A DNA stretch of 64,000 nucleotides, from assembly GCF_016820535.1 (NCBI RefSeq), contig NZ_JADHDY010000002.1:124001-188000 (forward strand), in the 5' to 3' direction. The position numbers and the translations under genes were made by a program. Positions 41,902 through 51,194 of this stretch are shown piece after piece. The stretch comes from Sporosarcina beigongshangi. GTDB lineage: Bacteria; Actinomycetota; Actinomycetes; Actinomycetales; Micrococcaceae. How positions within the stretch are numbered: position 1 is the stretch's first letter; every line of letters begins with the position of its first letter. A model generated the notes under the pieces. The model made no database searches, was not told where the DNA came from, and saw only the letters and a program-made list of their open reading frames with translations.

Positions 41902-43218
41902 ATGGCAATTGTGGATCTTTACCCAACGTCGCTCCGGCTGCTCGGCCGCCCCGTCCTGGTTGTGGGCGGCGGCACGGTCGCGTCCCGGCGTGCCAAGGCC
42001 CTGCTCGACGCCGGAGCCCAGGTCACGCTGGTGGCGCCGGTTCTCAGCGCCCCGGCCCGCGCGCTGGCCGACGCCGGTCTGCTCACCTGGCACGCCCGCG
42101 GCTACGAATCCACGGACATGGCAGTTGCCTGGTACGCCGTGGCCGCCACGAACAACAAAAGCGTTGACACACAGGTGGCGGCCGACGCCGAAGCCGCCCG
42201 CATCTGGTGCGTCAATGGCTCCGATGCGCAGGCATCCGCCGCATGGACCCCCGCGGTTGCCACAGTTGAGGACATCAAGGTGGCAGTAAACGCCGGGGGA
42301 GACCCGCTGCGTGCCGTGGCCATCCGCAACGCCATTGCCGCGGCACTGGAAACCGGGGAGCTGCCCCTGCAGCGCTTCCGCGGGGTTCCGAAGCCCAGTG
42401 CGCATGAGCCTGGCCGCGACGAACCCAGCCGGGCCGGCAGCGTCGGCCGGAGGGGCCGCGGAAGCGTTGCCCTCGTGGGAGGCGGCCCCGGCGCAGAAGA
42501 CCTCATCACAGTGCGCGGGCGCAGGCTGTTGGCAGAGGCCGACGTCGTTGTGGCGGACAGGCTTGGCCCCCGCGGGCTGCTGGAAACCCTCGGCGAGCAC
42601 GTCAAGGTCATTGAAGTTGGCAAGACGCCCGGGCACCACCCCGTGCCGCAGGCCGAAATCAACGCGATCCTCGTCCGCGAGGCGCAGGCAGGCCTCCGGG
42701 TGGTCCGGCTCAAGGGCGGGGACCCCTACGTCCTCGGCCGCGGCGGCGAGGAAGCCATCGCCTGCCGCGAAGCAGGCGTGGACGTCGAGGTCGTCCCCGG
42801 CGTCACGAGCGCTGTCAGCGTCCCGGCTGCGGCCGGCATCCCTGTCACGCACCGCGGGCTGGCCAAGGCGTTCACCATGATCAGCGGCCACGAGGAGCTG
42901 GAAAACGTCCCGCACGGCAGCGACCACACGGTCGTCCTGCTCATGGGCGTCGGCACTCTCAACCGTTCACTGCCGATCCTTGAAGCGGCCGGCCGCGGCA
43001 GGGACTGCCCCGTGGCCATCATCGAGAACGGCTATGCCAAGGACCAGCGCGTCACCATCGGCACGCTCGGCACCATGGCAGCCCTGGCCCAGGCGGCGCA
43101 GGTGCGCAACCCGGCCGTCGTCGTCGTGGGCGACGTGGTGCGGGTCAGCCCGCTGGCACCGGCCGAAATCGCGACCGCCAACTATGGCACGCGGGAAACT
43201 ATCAGTACCGTCTCCTAG
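41902..43218 (+). CDS. cysG: siroheme synthase: precorrin-2 dehydrogenase + uroporphyrinogen-III C-methyltransferase
   Basis: A 438-residue fusion. The N-terminal half (to about residue 165) is an NAD-binding precorrin-2 dehydrogenase with VVGGGTVASRRAKALLDAGA near 18 and AVNAGGDPLRAVAIRNAIAA near 132. After a basic linker the SUMT domain begins VALVGGGPGAEDLITVRG near 190, with LKGGDPYVLGRGGEE near 270 and VVPGVTSAVSVPAAAGIPVT near 298. Together they make precorrin-2 and sirohydrochlorin; iron is then probably inserted by the CbiX-type chelatase at 23421. It supplies siroheme to NirA. ATG 41902 is set by the TAAGGT box. Confidence 0.93.
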   Translation: MAIVDLYPTSLRLLGRPVLVVGGGTVASRRAKALLDAGAQVTLVAPVLSAPARALADAGLLTWHARGYESTDMAVAWYAVAATNNKSVDTQVAADAEAARIWCVNGSDAQASAAWTPAVATVEDIKVAVNAGGDPLRAVAIRNAIAAALETGELPLQRFRGVPKPSAHEPGRDEPSRAGSVGRRGRGSVALVGGGPGAEDLITVRGRRLLAEADVVVADRLGPRGLLETLGEHVKVIEVGKTPGHHPVPQAEINAILVREAQAGLRVVRLKGGDPYVLGRGGEEAIACREAGVDVEVVPGVTSAVSVPAAAGIPVTHRGLAKAFTMISGHEELENVPHGSDHTVVLLMGVGTLNRSLPILEAAGRGRDCPVAIIENGYAKDQRVTIGTLGTMAALAQAAQVRNPAVVVVGDVVRVSPLAPAEIATANYGTRETISTVS

Positions 43219-43221
43219 ACT
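43216..43221 (+). promoter_or_regulatory. -10 box (TAGACT) upstream of the ferredoxin-NADP reductase gene
   Basis: TAGACT overlaps the cysG stop codon and lies 30 bases before ATG 43252, giving a predicted leader of about 24 bases. Read-through from cysG is equally possible. Confidence 0.35.
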
Positions 43222-43251
43222 TGTCCCCAAGCCCCTTTGAATACCAAAGAA

Positions 43252-44712
43252 ATGAGCACAGCTGTGTCATCAAACACTTCAGCAACGCCCGGAACGCAGG
43301 AACGCCCGCTGCGCATTGCCATCATTGGCTCCGGCCCGGCAGGCGTCTACGCGGCGGACATGCTGACCAAGAGCGAGGAAGTGCGTGACGGCCTGGTTGT
43401 CAGCATCGATCTCTTCGACCGCTACCCGGCACCTTACGGGCTGATCCGCTACGGCGTCGCCCCTGACCACCCGCGCATCAAGGGCATTGTCAACGCACTG
43501 TACAAGGTGCTGGACCGCGGCGACATCCGGTTCTTCGGCAATGTCGACTACGGCACGGACCTCTCGCTCGAGGACCTGCAGCACCACTACGACGCCGTTA
43601 TCTTCGCCACCGGCGCCATCAAGGACGCGGACCTGAACATCCCGGGTATCGAGCTGGACGGCTCCTACGGCGGTGCGGACTTTGTCTCCTGGTACGACGG
43701 CCATCCCGACGTCTCGCGCGAATGGCCGCTGACGGCGAAGGAGATTGCCGTGATCGGCAATGGCAACGTGGCCCTGGACGTGGCGCGGGTGCTCTCGAAG
43801 CACGCCGACGACTTGCTTGTCACCGAAATCCCGGACAATGTTTACCAGGGGTTGAAGGAATCTCCCGTTACGGATGTGCACATTTTCGGGCGCCGCGGCC
43901 CCGCCCAGGTGAAGTTCACGCCCATGGAGCTGCGCGAACTCAGCCACTCCAAGGATGTGGACATCGTCCTCTATGAAGAGGACTTCGACTTCGACGAGGC
44001 TTCCGACGAGGCAATCAAGAGCAACAACCAGGTCAAGACCATGGTCAACACGCTCACCAACTGGCTCGTCGAGCAGGAGGACGACGCCGCCGACCCCACC
44101 ACAGGTGCCTCCCGCCGCCTCCACCTGCACTTCCTGCACAACCCGGTGGAGATCACCGGTGAGGACGGCAAGGTCGCAGGCATCAAGTTTGAGCGCACCG
44201 AGCTGGACGGCACGGGCAATGCCCGCGGCACTGGGGAGTTCATCGACTACCCCGTCCAGGCTGTGTACCGCTCGGTTGGCTACTTCGGCTCGGCACTGCC
44301 TGACGTGGAGTTTGACCACCGGCGCGGTGTTGTCACGAACGACGCCGGACGCGTCCTGGGCGTTGACGGCACCCACGTGCCGGGCATCTACGCGACGGGC
44401 TGGATCAAGCGTGGCCCCGTCGGGCTGATCGGCAGCACCAAGGGCGACGCCCTGGAGACCATCACCCACCTGCTCTCCGACCGAGACGCCCTGCCTCTGG
44501 CCACCAACGCCTCCGCGGACGCCGTCGTGGAGTTGCTCGATTCCCGCGGCGTGGAATTCACCACCTGGGAAGGTTGGCTGGAACTTGACGCCCACGAAAA
44601 GGCGCTCGGTGCCGCAGCCTCCGAGGACGGCCCCGTGCAGCGCGAGCGCATCAAGGTTGTGCCGCGCGAGGACATGGTCAATGTTTCCCGCGGGGCCTCC
44701 GTGGTGGGCTAG
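43252..44712 (+). CDS. FprA-type ferredoxin-NADP+ reductase
   Basis: A 486-residue flavoprotein of the adrenodoxin-reductase / FprA type. The FAD fold starts IAIIGSGPAGVYAADML near residue 20. YPAPYGLIRYGVAPDHP near 59 and the NADP fold IAVIGNGNVALDVARVL near 165 follow. FGRRGPAQVKFTPMELREL near 212 and the C-terminal TGWIKRGPVGLIGSTKGDA near 382 complete the family pattern. It transfers electrons between NADPH and ferredoxin, which fits supply of the ferredoxin-dependent NirA. Start ATG 43252 is preferred; TTG 43237 and GTG 43264 are in frame. Confidence 0.9.
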   Translation: MSTAVSSNTSATPGTQERPLRIAIIGSGPAGVYAADMLTKSEEVRDGLVVSIDLFDRYPAPYGLIRYGVAPDHPRIKGIVNALYKVLDRGDIRFFGNVDYGTDLSLEDLQHHYDAVIFATGAIKDADLNIPGIELDGSYGGADFVSWYDGHPDVSREWPLTAKEIAVIGNGNVALDVARVLSKHADDLLVTEIPDNVYQGLKESPVTDVHIFGRRGPAQVKFTPMELRELSHSKDVDIVLYEEDFDFDEASDEAIKSNNQVKTMVNTLTNWLVEQEDDAADPTTGASRRLHLHFLHNPVEITGEDGKVAGIKFERTELDGTGNARGTGEFIDYPVQAVYRSVGYFGSALPDVEFDHRRGVVTNDAGRVLGVDGTHVPGIYATGWIKRGPVGLIGSTKGDALETITHLLSDRDALPLATNASADAVVELLDSRGVEFTTWEGWLELDAHEKALGAAASEDGPVQRERIKVVPREDMVNVSRGASVVG

Positions 44713-44744
44713 GCTCGGCCCGCTTCATTTCGTCGCCCCGCCGG

Positions 44745-46046
44745 TCAGTCCAGCGCCACCGGGGTTATTGCGCCGGTGTTTCGTCCTCCGAGGTCGCGGG
44801 ATGCCCCGCCCCGTCCGGTGGCCGTCAGCAGCCATGCCAGCACAACCTGCACGGCGGCCACCGCCACAAGCAGGATCAACGGCACCGTCCAACCGCCGCT
44901 GAGGGTGTGCGCCAGGCCCACGCCGAACGGGCCCAGGGTCCCCACAAGGTAACCAACGGACTGGGCGACGGTTGACATGGCGGTGGCCTCCGCCGTCGTA
45001 CTGCCGCTCTTGCTGATGACCACCAGGACGAGCGCAAAGACGCCAAAGCCAAATCCAAGCAGCAGCGCCGGGCCCACGGCCGACTGGGCGGGGAGCACCA
45101 GCAGCGCGATGGCACCGAGCAGGTATGACCCGCTGGCCAGCATGAACGCCAGCCGCAGGCCGCCGGGCCGTGCCGCGATGGCGAGGAGCCCGATATTGGT
45201 CACGACGGTCACCACCTGGGCCAGGCCCAGCATCAATCCGGCGGTGGCGGGGTCGAGGCCGCCGTCGATCAGGATCAGGGGAAGCCAGCTGATGATCGAG
45301 TACGCGGCGATGGCCTGAATGGTGAAGAACGCCGTGATGAGCAGGCCCTGGCGGGTTTTCAGCAGCTTCCACGGGTTGGTCGCCGGACCGGGTTCCTGTG
45401 CGGGGCGGCGGTGGGCGGCGAGTGCAACGGGGATGAACGCCAGCAGCGTGACCACGGAGAGGACCGCCCAGGCGGCCAGGCCCAGCGACGGCGAACCCAG
45501 CTGCATCGCGAGCGGCACGCTGACAGCGGCGGAGGTCGTGGCACCCAGGGACATGGTGATCGTGTAGACGCCGGTCATGGCGGCCGTGCGGTTGGCATAG
45601 TGCTCGCGGATGAACGATGGCATGGCCACATTGCACACGGCCAGGCCGGACATGCTGACCATGGTGCCCAGCAGCAGCATGCCCACGCTCGGCACGGCCC
45701 GCAGTGCCAGGCCCGCCGTCAGCGTTGCGAGGGCAATGGCGATGGCCTTTTCGACGCCGACCAGTCGGACCAGCCACGATGTCGCCGCACCCGCAACGGC
45801 AAAGCACAGCGTGGGGATGGACGGGAGCAGCGCGGCCGTGAGCGGGCCGTAGCCGAGGACAAGCTGGAGGTCGTGGTACAAGGCCGAGGCGCTGGAGATG
45901 CCGGCGCGCAGATTCAGGCCGATCAACACAATGGCAACAATCCCGACCACCGCCACGATCCTGTTGCCGTGTGCGGGGCCCGGTGCAGGCTGTCCGTTAT
46001 CGGTCGTGGTGGAGGCGGTCTGGGGATGCTGGAAAGGTTGCGACAT
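44745..46046 (-). CDS. CynX/NimT-family MFS transporter
   Basis: A 433-residue MFS protein with about 12 membrane segments. LIGLNLRAGISSASALYHDL near residue 41 is the signature of the CynX (cyanate) / NimT (2-nitroimidazole) group. PSIPTLCFAVAGAATSWLVR and GLAVCNVAMPSFIREHY follow that group. Substrate unknown. The first 28 residues are a Gln/Pro/Thr-rich tail. TACGGT lies 7 bases before ATG 46046. It is convergent with the reductase gene and divergent from the exported repeat protein. Confidence 0.88.
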   Translation of the reverse strand: MSQPFQHPQTASTTTDNGQPAPGPAHGNRIVAVVGIVAIVLIGLNLRAGISSASALYHDLQLVLGYGPLTAALLPSIPTLCFAVAGAATSWLVRLVGVEKAIAIALATLTAGLALRAVPSVGMLLLGTMVSMSGLAVCNVAMPSFIREHYANRTAAMTGVYTITMSLGATTSAAVSVPLAMQLGSPSLGLAAWAVLSVVTLLAFIPVALAAHRRPAQEPGPATNPWKLLKTRQGLLITAFFTIQAIAAYSIISWLPLILIDGGLDPATAGLMLGLAQVVTVVTNIGLLAIAARPGGLRLAFMLASGSYLLGAIALLVLPAQSAVGPALLLGFGFGVFALVLVVISKSGSTTAEATAMSTVAQSVGYLVGTLGPFGVGLAHTLSGGWTVPLILLVAVAAVQVVLAWLLTATGRGGASRDLGGRNTGAITPVALD

Positions 46047-46053
46047 TGCTCCA

Positions 46054-46059
46054 ACCGTA
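46054..46059 (-). promoter_or_regulatory. -10 box (TACGGT) of the CynX-type gene, leaderless arrangement
   Basis: TACGGT on the minus strand, 7 bases before ATG 46046. Confidence 0.45.
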
Positions 46060-46212
46060 TGTTCTTGGACGTCCGATGTCTAAGTCCGTGGAATTCCTAA
46101 AAACAAGAAAATGGTTTTAACTGTGGAATTTCTTTCCCCGGAGTCGTAAGGTGGGCAGCAGGTGCCTTTGTGGTGTTCTGCGGGGCGCGGTCTCAAGCTT
46201 TTCTTAAGTGCC

Positions 46213-47574
46213 ATGGGGGTGAGTGCAGTGGACGGTGGGCAGGTGGAATTGCCCCTGGCCGGTTCGCTGGCGCGCGCCGTGCGGCTCGCCTTGGGTGTGG
46301 CCCTCTTTCTGGCGTTGTTTGTCTTGCTCGGGTCCGCCGGCGCATCCGCCTCGACCGCATCGGATCCCCAGCCTGCACCGCGCCACGGCCTCCTGTCCGG
46401 CATCTTGAACCCGGTGGTCGGCGTCGTCGACCAGACGATTTCACAGGTCCCCGTGGTCAGGGACCTCACCGGTTCCGGCACGGTCGGCAAGATCACGGCC
46501 CCCGTCACCGGGCTGACCGACCACGTTGAAAACACCGTCACCCAGGTGCCGGTCGTTGAAGGCGTCGTCGCCCCTGTCCGAGAAGTCGCCACCGCCGTTG
46601 TCCCACCTGTGACCGACGCCGTTTCGGCCGTCACCACACCCGTCCTGGGCACCGTCGACCAGACCACCGCCCCTGTCATCCAAGCCGTCGCACCGGTCGT
46701 AGACCCCGTCACCACGGTTGTTGCTCCCATAGTTGGCGGAGTCACCGACACCGTTTCCGGGATTACGGGAGGGACTTCGGGCGTCGTTGTGGACGTCGTC
46801 GACAACGTGGTTGCCCCCGCCATCCCGGCCATCCCCGGCGTGACTGTCCCGCCGGTTTCACCGGAGAGCCCGACGCCGGCCACTCCAGCCACGCCCGAAA
46901 CTCCCGTCGTGCCTGTGGTTCCCCAGACGCCCGGCACACCGGCCGCGCCGTCCGTCCCGGGAGCCCCGGCCCCGACGGCCACCCCGAACGTTCCCGCGGC
47001 CGCCCCTGCCGTTCCCGGCGACGCCGGCTCCGTTGCCCCGGGCGCCGTCAACCCGGACGTCGTCGGCAGCACGGTCCAGCAGAAATCTTCGACACAGCAA
47101 GCCCCTGCCGCAGCTTCCGTTCAGTTGCCGCCTGGCAACAGCAGCGACGCCGTGGTCCAGGAAATGAGCACCCCGACAGTGCATGCCCCGGCTGCACCCG
47201 GCAGCCGTGACGCCCTGGCCCGGTACTTTGGCTTGGGCATTGCCACCGGAGTGTCCACCGCAGCAGGGGCCCCCGCGCAAACGGCATTCGCAATCCCGGC
47301 CGGCAGCCCGCCGGCGGCATCGTGCGGTTCCGACGTCGGCCACTCACCCGCGGGTCCGTGCGCGCCTGCCCTGGCCACCGGCCCGGCAGCAGGCCCGTCG
47401 TCAGGAGCGTCATCTGGCGGTGCCGGCGGCGCAGGCGGCAGCGGCGGTTCCGCCGCTGCCCACCAAAACCCCTCTGAACTCTTCATTCTTGCCGGAGGCC
47501 CCGCGGCGTTGCCCAACGTCGACTGGCCCCTCCCTGCCTCCATGCCCTCAGACCCCGGCTCCACACCTGACTAG
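46213..47574 (+). CDS. exported Val/Pro/Thr-rich repeat protein
   Basis: About 453 residues. A hydrophobic export signal lies near residues 20-48 (VALFLALFVLLGSAGASAS). Residues 60-225 are built of irregular repeats of the type VPVVxxVxxPVTxxV (QVPVVRDLTG, QVPVVEGVVAPV, TTPVLGTVDQTTAPV). A Pro/Ala/Thr region near 235-290 with PATPATPETP follows, then a Gly/Ser-rich C-terminus. There is no sorting signal or C-terminal membrane helix, so it should be secreted. I recognise no family. The start is uncertain: ATG 46213 or GTG 46219/46222, since no clean ribosome site is visible. It sits 100 bases before the chaplin-like gene. Confidence 0.7.
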   Translation: MGVSAVDGGQVELPLAGSLARAVRLALGVALFLALFVLLGSAGASASTASDPQPAPRHGLLSGILNPVVGVVDQTISQVPVVRDLTGSGTVGKITAPVTGLTDHVENTVTQVPVVEGVVAPVREVATAVVPPVTDAVSAVTTPVLGTVDQTTAPVIQAVAPVVDPVTTVVAPIVGGVTDTVSGITGGTSGVVVDVVDNVVAPAIPAIPGVTVPPVSPESPTPATPATPETPVVPVVPQTPGTPAAPSVPGAPAPTATPNVPAAAPAVPGDAGSVAPGAVNPDVVGSTVQQKSSTQQAPAAASVQLPPGNSSDAVVQEMSTPTVHAPAAPGSRDALARYFGLGIATGVSTAAGAPAQTAFAIPAGSPPAASCGSDVGHSPAGPCAPALATGPAAGPSSGASSGGAGGAGGSGGSAAAHQNPSELFILAGGPAALPNVDWPLPASMPSDPGSTPD

Positions 47575-47673
47575 ATGACCCCTGCCCTCCCGCCAATTGC
47601 CGGGACGGCCACGGTCTTACCTTGAACTGCCCTTGCAGACAAGGCCAAAAATCTTAGTCAGGAGTTGGACATC

Positions 47674-49479
47674 ATGCATGTCATTATTCGTCGATCGCTG
47701 TGCTCAGCGGTCTTTGCCGGCGGGCTTCTCGCCCTCGGCGCCGGCGCGGCAAGTGCCGCCAGCCAGCCAAACACCGATATCACCCCCGCAGTTTCCCAGA
47801 CCTCATCGCAGGCCGGAACTGCCAGCCAGGGATCAACGGGCCTGCTGGGCGGATTGCTTAGCGGAGTGGTCGGCGGGGTCCTGGACAACGTCCAGGTGTC
47901 GGTTCCCGTGACGGTTCCGGTGAACGTTTCGGGCAACGCCGTGGGTGTTGCAGGGAACGCTGTTTCCAAGGACTCAGCAGCGGCCAACACCACCGCGGCC
48001 CCCGCCGTGGAGCAGGCTGCCGTGCCCGCACCCGCACCCAGTCCGGCCGACACCAGCCTCCTCGGCGGGCTCGTCGGCGATGTGCTTGGCAATGTCCAGG
48101 TGTCGGTTCCCGTGACGGTTCCGGTGAACGTTTCGGGCAATTCCGTGGGTGTTGCGGGCAACGCTGTTTCAGCGGATTCGACGGCGAGCAACACCACCGC
48201 GGCCCCCGCCGTGGAGCAGGCTGCCGCACCCGCACCCGCACCCGCTGACCCGGGCCCCGTCGGAGGCCTCGTTGGTGATGTGTTGGGCAACGTCCAGGTG
48301 GCCGCCCCCGTCACGGTTCCGGTGAATGTTTCAGGCAACTCGGTGGGTGTCCTGGGGAACGCTGTTTCCACGGGCTCGGCGAGCACGAACACCACCACGG
48401 TGCCCGCCATGGACCAGGACGCTGCTCCTGCAGCCGCTGACCCGGGCCTCGTTGGTGATGTGTTGGGCAACGTCCAGGTGGCCGCCCCCGTCACGGTTCC
48501 GGTGAATGTTTCAGGCAACGCGGTGGGTATCCTGGGGAACGCTGTTTCCAAGGACTCGACAGCCACCAACACCACCACGGCGCCCGCTGTGGAACAGGGC
48601 CCCACAACCGGCGGTGCCGTTGAAGGGCCAGCCGGCAACGGCGGCCTCCTCGGAGGCCTTGTTGGCGACGTGTTGGGCAACGTCCAGGTGGCCGTTCCCG
48701 TCACGGTTCCGGTGAACGTTTCAGGCAACGCGGTGGGTGTTCTGGGGAACGCTGTTTCCAAGGACTCGACGGCGACGAACACCACAACGGTTCCGGCAGT
48801 GACCCAGGTATCGAACCAGGCCTCAGGCAATGGTTCCGGCCTGGACGGAGGCCTGTTGGGCGGACTCGTTGGCGACGTGTTGGGCAACGTCCAGGTGGCA
48901 CTGCCGATTACGGTTCCCGTCAACATTTCCGGTAACGCCGTGGGCGTTTTGGGCAATGCGGTTTCAACCGGTTCGAGGGCCGTCAATGTGGTGGTGCCAG
49001 GGGTGCCGGCCACGCCGGTGACCCCGTCAGTTCCAGTCGTGCCGGCAACCCCCGTGACCCCCGCAACTCCGGCGACGCCCGCAACTCCCGCAACTCCCGC
49101 TACCCCGGCGACCCCCGCTACCCCGGCCACCCCGGCAACGCCGGCCACCCCGGCAACGCCGGCCACCCCGGCAACGCCGGCCACCCCGGCGACGCCAGCT
49201 ACCCCGGCGACGCCAGCTACCCCGGCCACGCCCGCAACGCCGGCCGGCCCCGTGGTCATCGTTCCGGTGGCCGCAGCTCCAGCAGGCACAGTGGCCGTCG
49301 CGGCGGTCCAGGTGCGCTCGATGGCTTCAGCCGTCCAGCCTGTGGGCACAGCGGTTCCGGCACAGCTTGCCTACACCGGCACCGGCTGGTGGCCGATCCT
49401 GTGGAGCGTGCTCGCACTCTTGGCCGGATTTGTGCTCCTGCGCCTGCGCAAAGTACAGCCGGCAACTGTACTCAGCTAG
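47674..49479 (+). CDS. wall-anchored protein with six chaplin-like repeats, PATP stalk and LAYTG sorting signal
   Basis: A 601-residue surface protein. A signal peptide ends near AGAASAAS (residue 30). Six repeats follow, each near [18 protein letters not shown] then AVGVxGNAVSxDS. They resemble chaplin domains, the amyloid-forming surface proteins of Streptomyces (VPVxVPVNVCGNxVxVxG), but Ser replaces the Cys. About 22 PAT tripeptides form a stalk. L565-AYTG569, a hydrophobic segment and RLRK form a sorting signal of the LAXTG type used by class E sortases. AGGAG at 47660-47664 with a 9-base spacer fixes ATG 47674. No sortase gene is in the window. Likely role: surface hydrophobicity or adhesion (inference). 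Confidence 0.85.
   Translation: MHVIIRRSLCSAVFAGGLLALGAGAASAASQPNTDITPAVSQTSSQAGTASQGSTGLLGGLLSGVVGGVLDNVQVSVPVTVPVNVSGNAVGVAGNAVSKDSAAANTTAAPAVEQAAVPAPAPSPADTSLLGGLVGDVLGNVQVSVPVTVPVNVSGNSVGVAGNAVSADSTASNTTAAPAVEQAAAPAPAPADPGPVGGLVGDVLGNVQVAAPVTVPVNVSGNSVGVLGNAVSTGSASTNTTTVPAMDQDAAPAAADPGLVGDVLGNVQVAAPVTVPVNVSGNAVGILGNAVSKDSTATNTTTAPAVEQGPTTGGAVEGPAGNGGLLGGLVGDVLGNVQVAVPVTVPVNVSGNAVGVLGNAVSKDSTATNTTTVPAVTQVSNQASGNGSGLDGGLLGGLVGDVLGNVQVALPITVPVNISGNAVGVLGNAVSTGSRAVNVVVPGVPATPVTPSVPVVPATPVTPATPATPATPATPATPATPATPATPATPATPATPATPATPATPATPATPATPATPATPATPAGPVVIVPVAAAPAGTVAVAAVQVRSMASAVQPVGTAVPAQLAYTGTGWWPILWSVLALLAGFVLLRLRKVQPATVLS
47869..48996 (+). repeat. six tandem chaplin-like coding repeats
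   Basis: Repeat cores (codons for N-V-Q-V) begin at 47887, 48091, 48289, 48469, 48679 and 48886, spaced 180-210 bases. Cores are nearly identical at the DNA level; the linkers vary in length and sequence. This implies recent expansion or gene-conversion within the gene. Confidence 0.85.
49042..49246 (+). repeat. 9-bp tandem repeat coding for Pro-Ala-Thr
   Basis: About 22 copies of a 9-base unit (CCGGCAACG, CCGGCCACC and similar) encode the PAT stalk before the LAYTG signal. Such a tract can change length by slippage and so vary the stalk. Confidence 0.85.
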
Positions 49480-49605
49480 GTGAAGTGCCATGGTTGGTGC
49501 GGGACTCGGCACGGCAGTCGGGACCCGCGCCAATCGGCGTGTCATCCAGCCCTCGGGCACCGCAAGCCAACAACCCCGCAGGACCGAGGGCCTGCCCAAC
49601 GACTG

Positions 49606-51054
49606 TCAGGACGGGGGTGAGATCCTGCGGACCGCTAGGGCCAGCCACAACTGCACGCGGTCCGGCGTCAGCGCCGGGTCATAGCCTGTCAGTTCGGCGA
49701 TCTGGGTCAGCCGGTACCTGACAGTGTTTCGGTGCAGCGACATCGCGTCCGCCACGGCGGCCACGGAACCGTTGAGCCGCAGGTACGTCTCCAGGGTGTC
49801 AAGCAGTTCGGCGCCATGTGCGGCGTCGAAGGCAGCCAACGGGCCCAGCGCCTCAGCGGCCATGTCCGCCATGGGCACGTCTTCACTGGCCAGCAGGAGG
49901 GACGTCAGGCTCAGCCGCTCGGGAACGTTGACCTCCAGGCCCCGCGTGGCCGCCTCCCGAGCCTCAAAGTAGCTCCAGCGCAGGCCGTTGGCCTGCGAGT
50001 AGGCGCCGCCGATGCCCACCGGGGCGGTGACGCCGATGTTGTGCATCTGGTGGTTCAAGGCCCGGCCGAGTGCTGCCGGGTCGCCGGCTTTTGTCGGCAC
50101 CACCAGCAGCAGTTCCTGCCGCCCTTCGGACTGGACCGTGGCCGCAACGGCATCCTCCAGTCCTGTCGGCAGGCTGATGGTGGCCAGCGTGGCAAACCTG
50201 CCCTCGTCGCAGCTGGCCAGCAGGACAAAGTTCTTGGCTGACGGGGAGATGCCCAGGTTTTCCAGGCGTGCGGCGGAGTCGGCGGGTTCCAGCGTGCCCC
50301 GGATGACGTCGGAGATGACCTGTCCGGCGATCTGCCGTGCCGCCTGCCGCCGCTGCATCATGTTGTTCAGCTCGATGCTGATCAGCCCCCGTGCATAGTC
50401 AACGATCCCGTCGTCGTGAAACGGCTTGCGCAGCCAGAGCGTGCTCGCATCCCGCTTGCCTGTCGACAGCGCCACCGCATGCCAGCCGCCGTCGTCCGGC
50501 ATGGCGCCCGGCTCCGTGGAGGCGACCTCGCCGCCGTACTGGGTGATGAGCAGTTCCGAGCCCACCATCGCGGAGAGCTTCGCCAGCAGCGCCGGCAGCC
50601 CGCCGCCGGTCAGCAGCGCACGCGCCAGCACCTGGTGCTCGCGGAGCAGGCGTTCGAGCTTGATGTAGTGGTCGGATGAAAGGGCATCGGCCACGAGCTT
50701 GCCGATGGCGATGAACGGCGTGCCGTACGGGACCTCCACCACGGGCACGCCCCAGCGGTTGGCCTCCGCGATGAGCGCCGGGGGCACCGAGGCGTGTTCA
50801 AAACCAATGCCAAAGCCAATTCCGACGGCGCCGGCCCGCTTGATCTGGCGGACAAAGGAACGCTGTGCGTCGGCGGTGCCCTGCCGGGCTCCCGTGGTCA
50901 GCACCAGTTCCCCGCCGCTGAGGAACGATTGCGGGTTCTCCAGCTCGGTGACGGCCACCCAGTCAATCGCAGCCGTGAGCGGTGTGCGGCTGGAACCCAT
51001 GTTTTTGAGCGAGAGGGTTGGTGTGCCCAGAAGATCCGCCAGTGAAAGTGCCAT
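49606..51054 (-). CDS. PucR-family transcriptional regulator
   Basis: A 482-residue PucR-type regulator. The N-terminal PucR ligand domain (residues about 5-125) has DWVAVTELENPQSFLSGGEL, VGIGFGIGFEHASVPPALI and VPVVEVPYGTPF. A GGDEF-like middle region follows. The C-terminal HTH (about 425-475) reads LRLNGSVAAVADAMSLHRNT then VRYRLTQIAELTG. The best-known members respond to purine catabolites, and others control amine and GABA use. It is divergent from the GABA pathway genes, its likely target. TATAGT is 6 bases before ATG 51054. Confidence 0.88.
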   Translation of the reverse strand: MALSLADLLGTPTLSLKNMGSSRTPLTAAIDWVAVTELENPQSFLSGGELVLTTGARQGTADAQRSFVRQIKRAGAVGIGFGIGFEHASVPPALIAEANRWGVPVVEVPYGTPFIAIGKLVADALSSDHYIKLERLLREHQVLARALLTGGGLPALLAKLSAMVGSELLITQYGGEVASTEPGAMPDDGGWHAVALSTGKRDASTLWLRKPFHDDGIVDYARGLISIELNNMMQRRQAARQIAGQVISDVIRGTLEPADSAARLENLGISPSAKNFVLLASCDEGRFATLATISLPTGLEDAVAATVQSEGRQELLLVVPTKAGDPAALGRALNHQMHNIGVTAPVGIGGAYSQANGLRWSYFEAREAATRGLEVNVPERLSLTSLLLASEDVPMADMAAEALGPLAAFDAAHGAELLDTLETYLRLNGSVAAVADAMSLHRNTVRYRLTQIAELTGYDPALTPDRVQLWLALAVRRISPPS

Positions 51055-51060
51055 GCATCA

Positions 51061-51066
51061 ACTATA
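51061..51066 (-). promoter_or_regulatory. -10 box (TATAGT) of the PucR regulator, leaderless arrangement
   Basis: TATAGT on the minus strand, 6 bases before ATG 51054, in the 140-base region shared with the divergent dehydrogenase operon. Confidence 0.5.
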
Positions 51067-51194
51067 CAAACGCACTACTCCAAACGCGTTCAGTGGTGCA
51101 GATGGCTATTCGGTTCGCTTGGGTGTGGGGCCTAAGCTGTCGCTTACGCGGTTTATAGGCCGCACTTCACATCTAGCTAAAGAGGTTGAACACT

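Noticed and set aside
49042-49246. Possible CRISPR array
   Set aside because: Units are 9 bp and contiguous with no unique spacers, and they code for Pro-Ala-Thr in frame.
47658-49349. Long minus-strand frame with a striking (GVA)n collagen-like repeat
   Set aside because: It is the exact complement of the PAT stalk and chaplin repeats. The plus strand has a ribosome site, a signal peptide and a sorting signal, and this frame has none.
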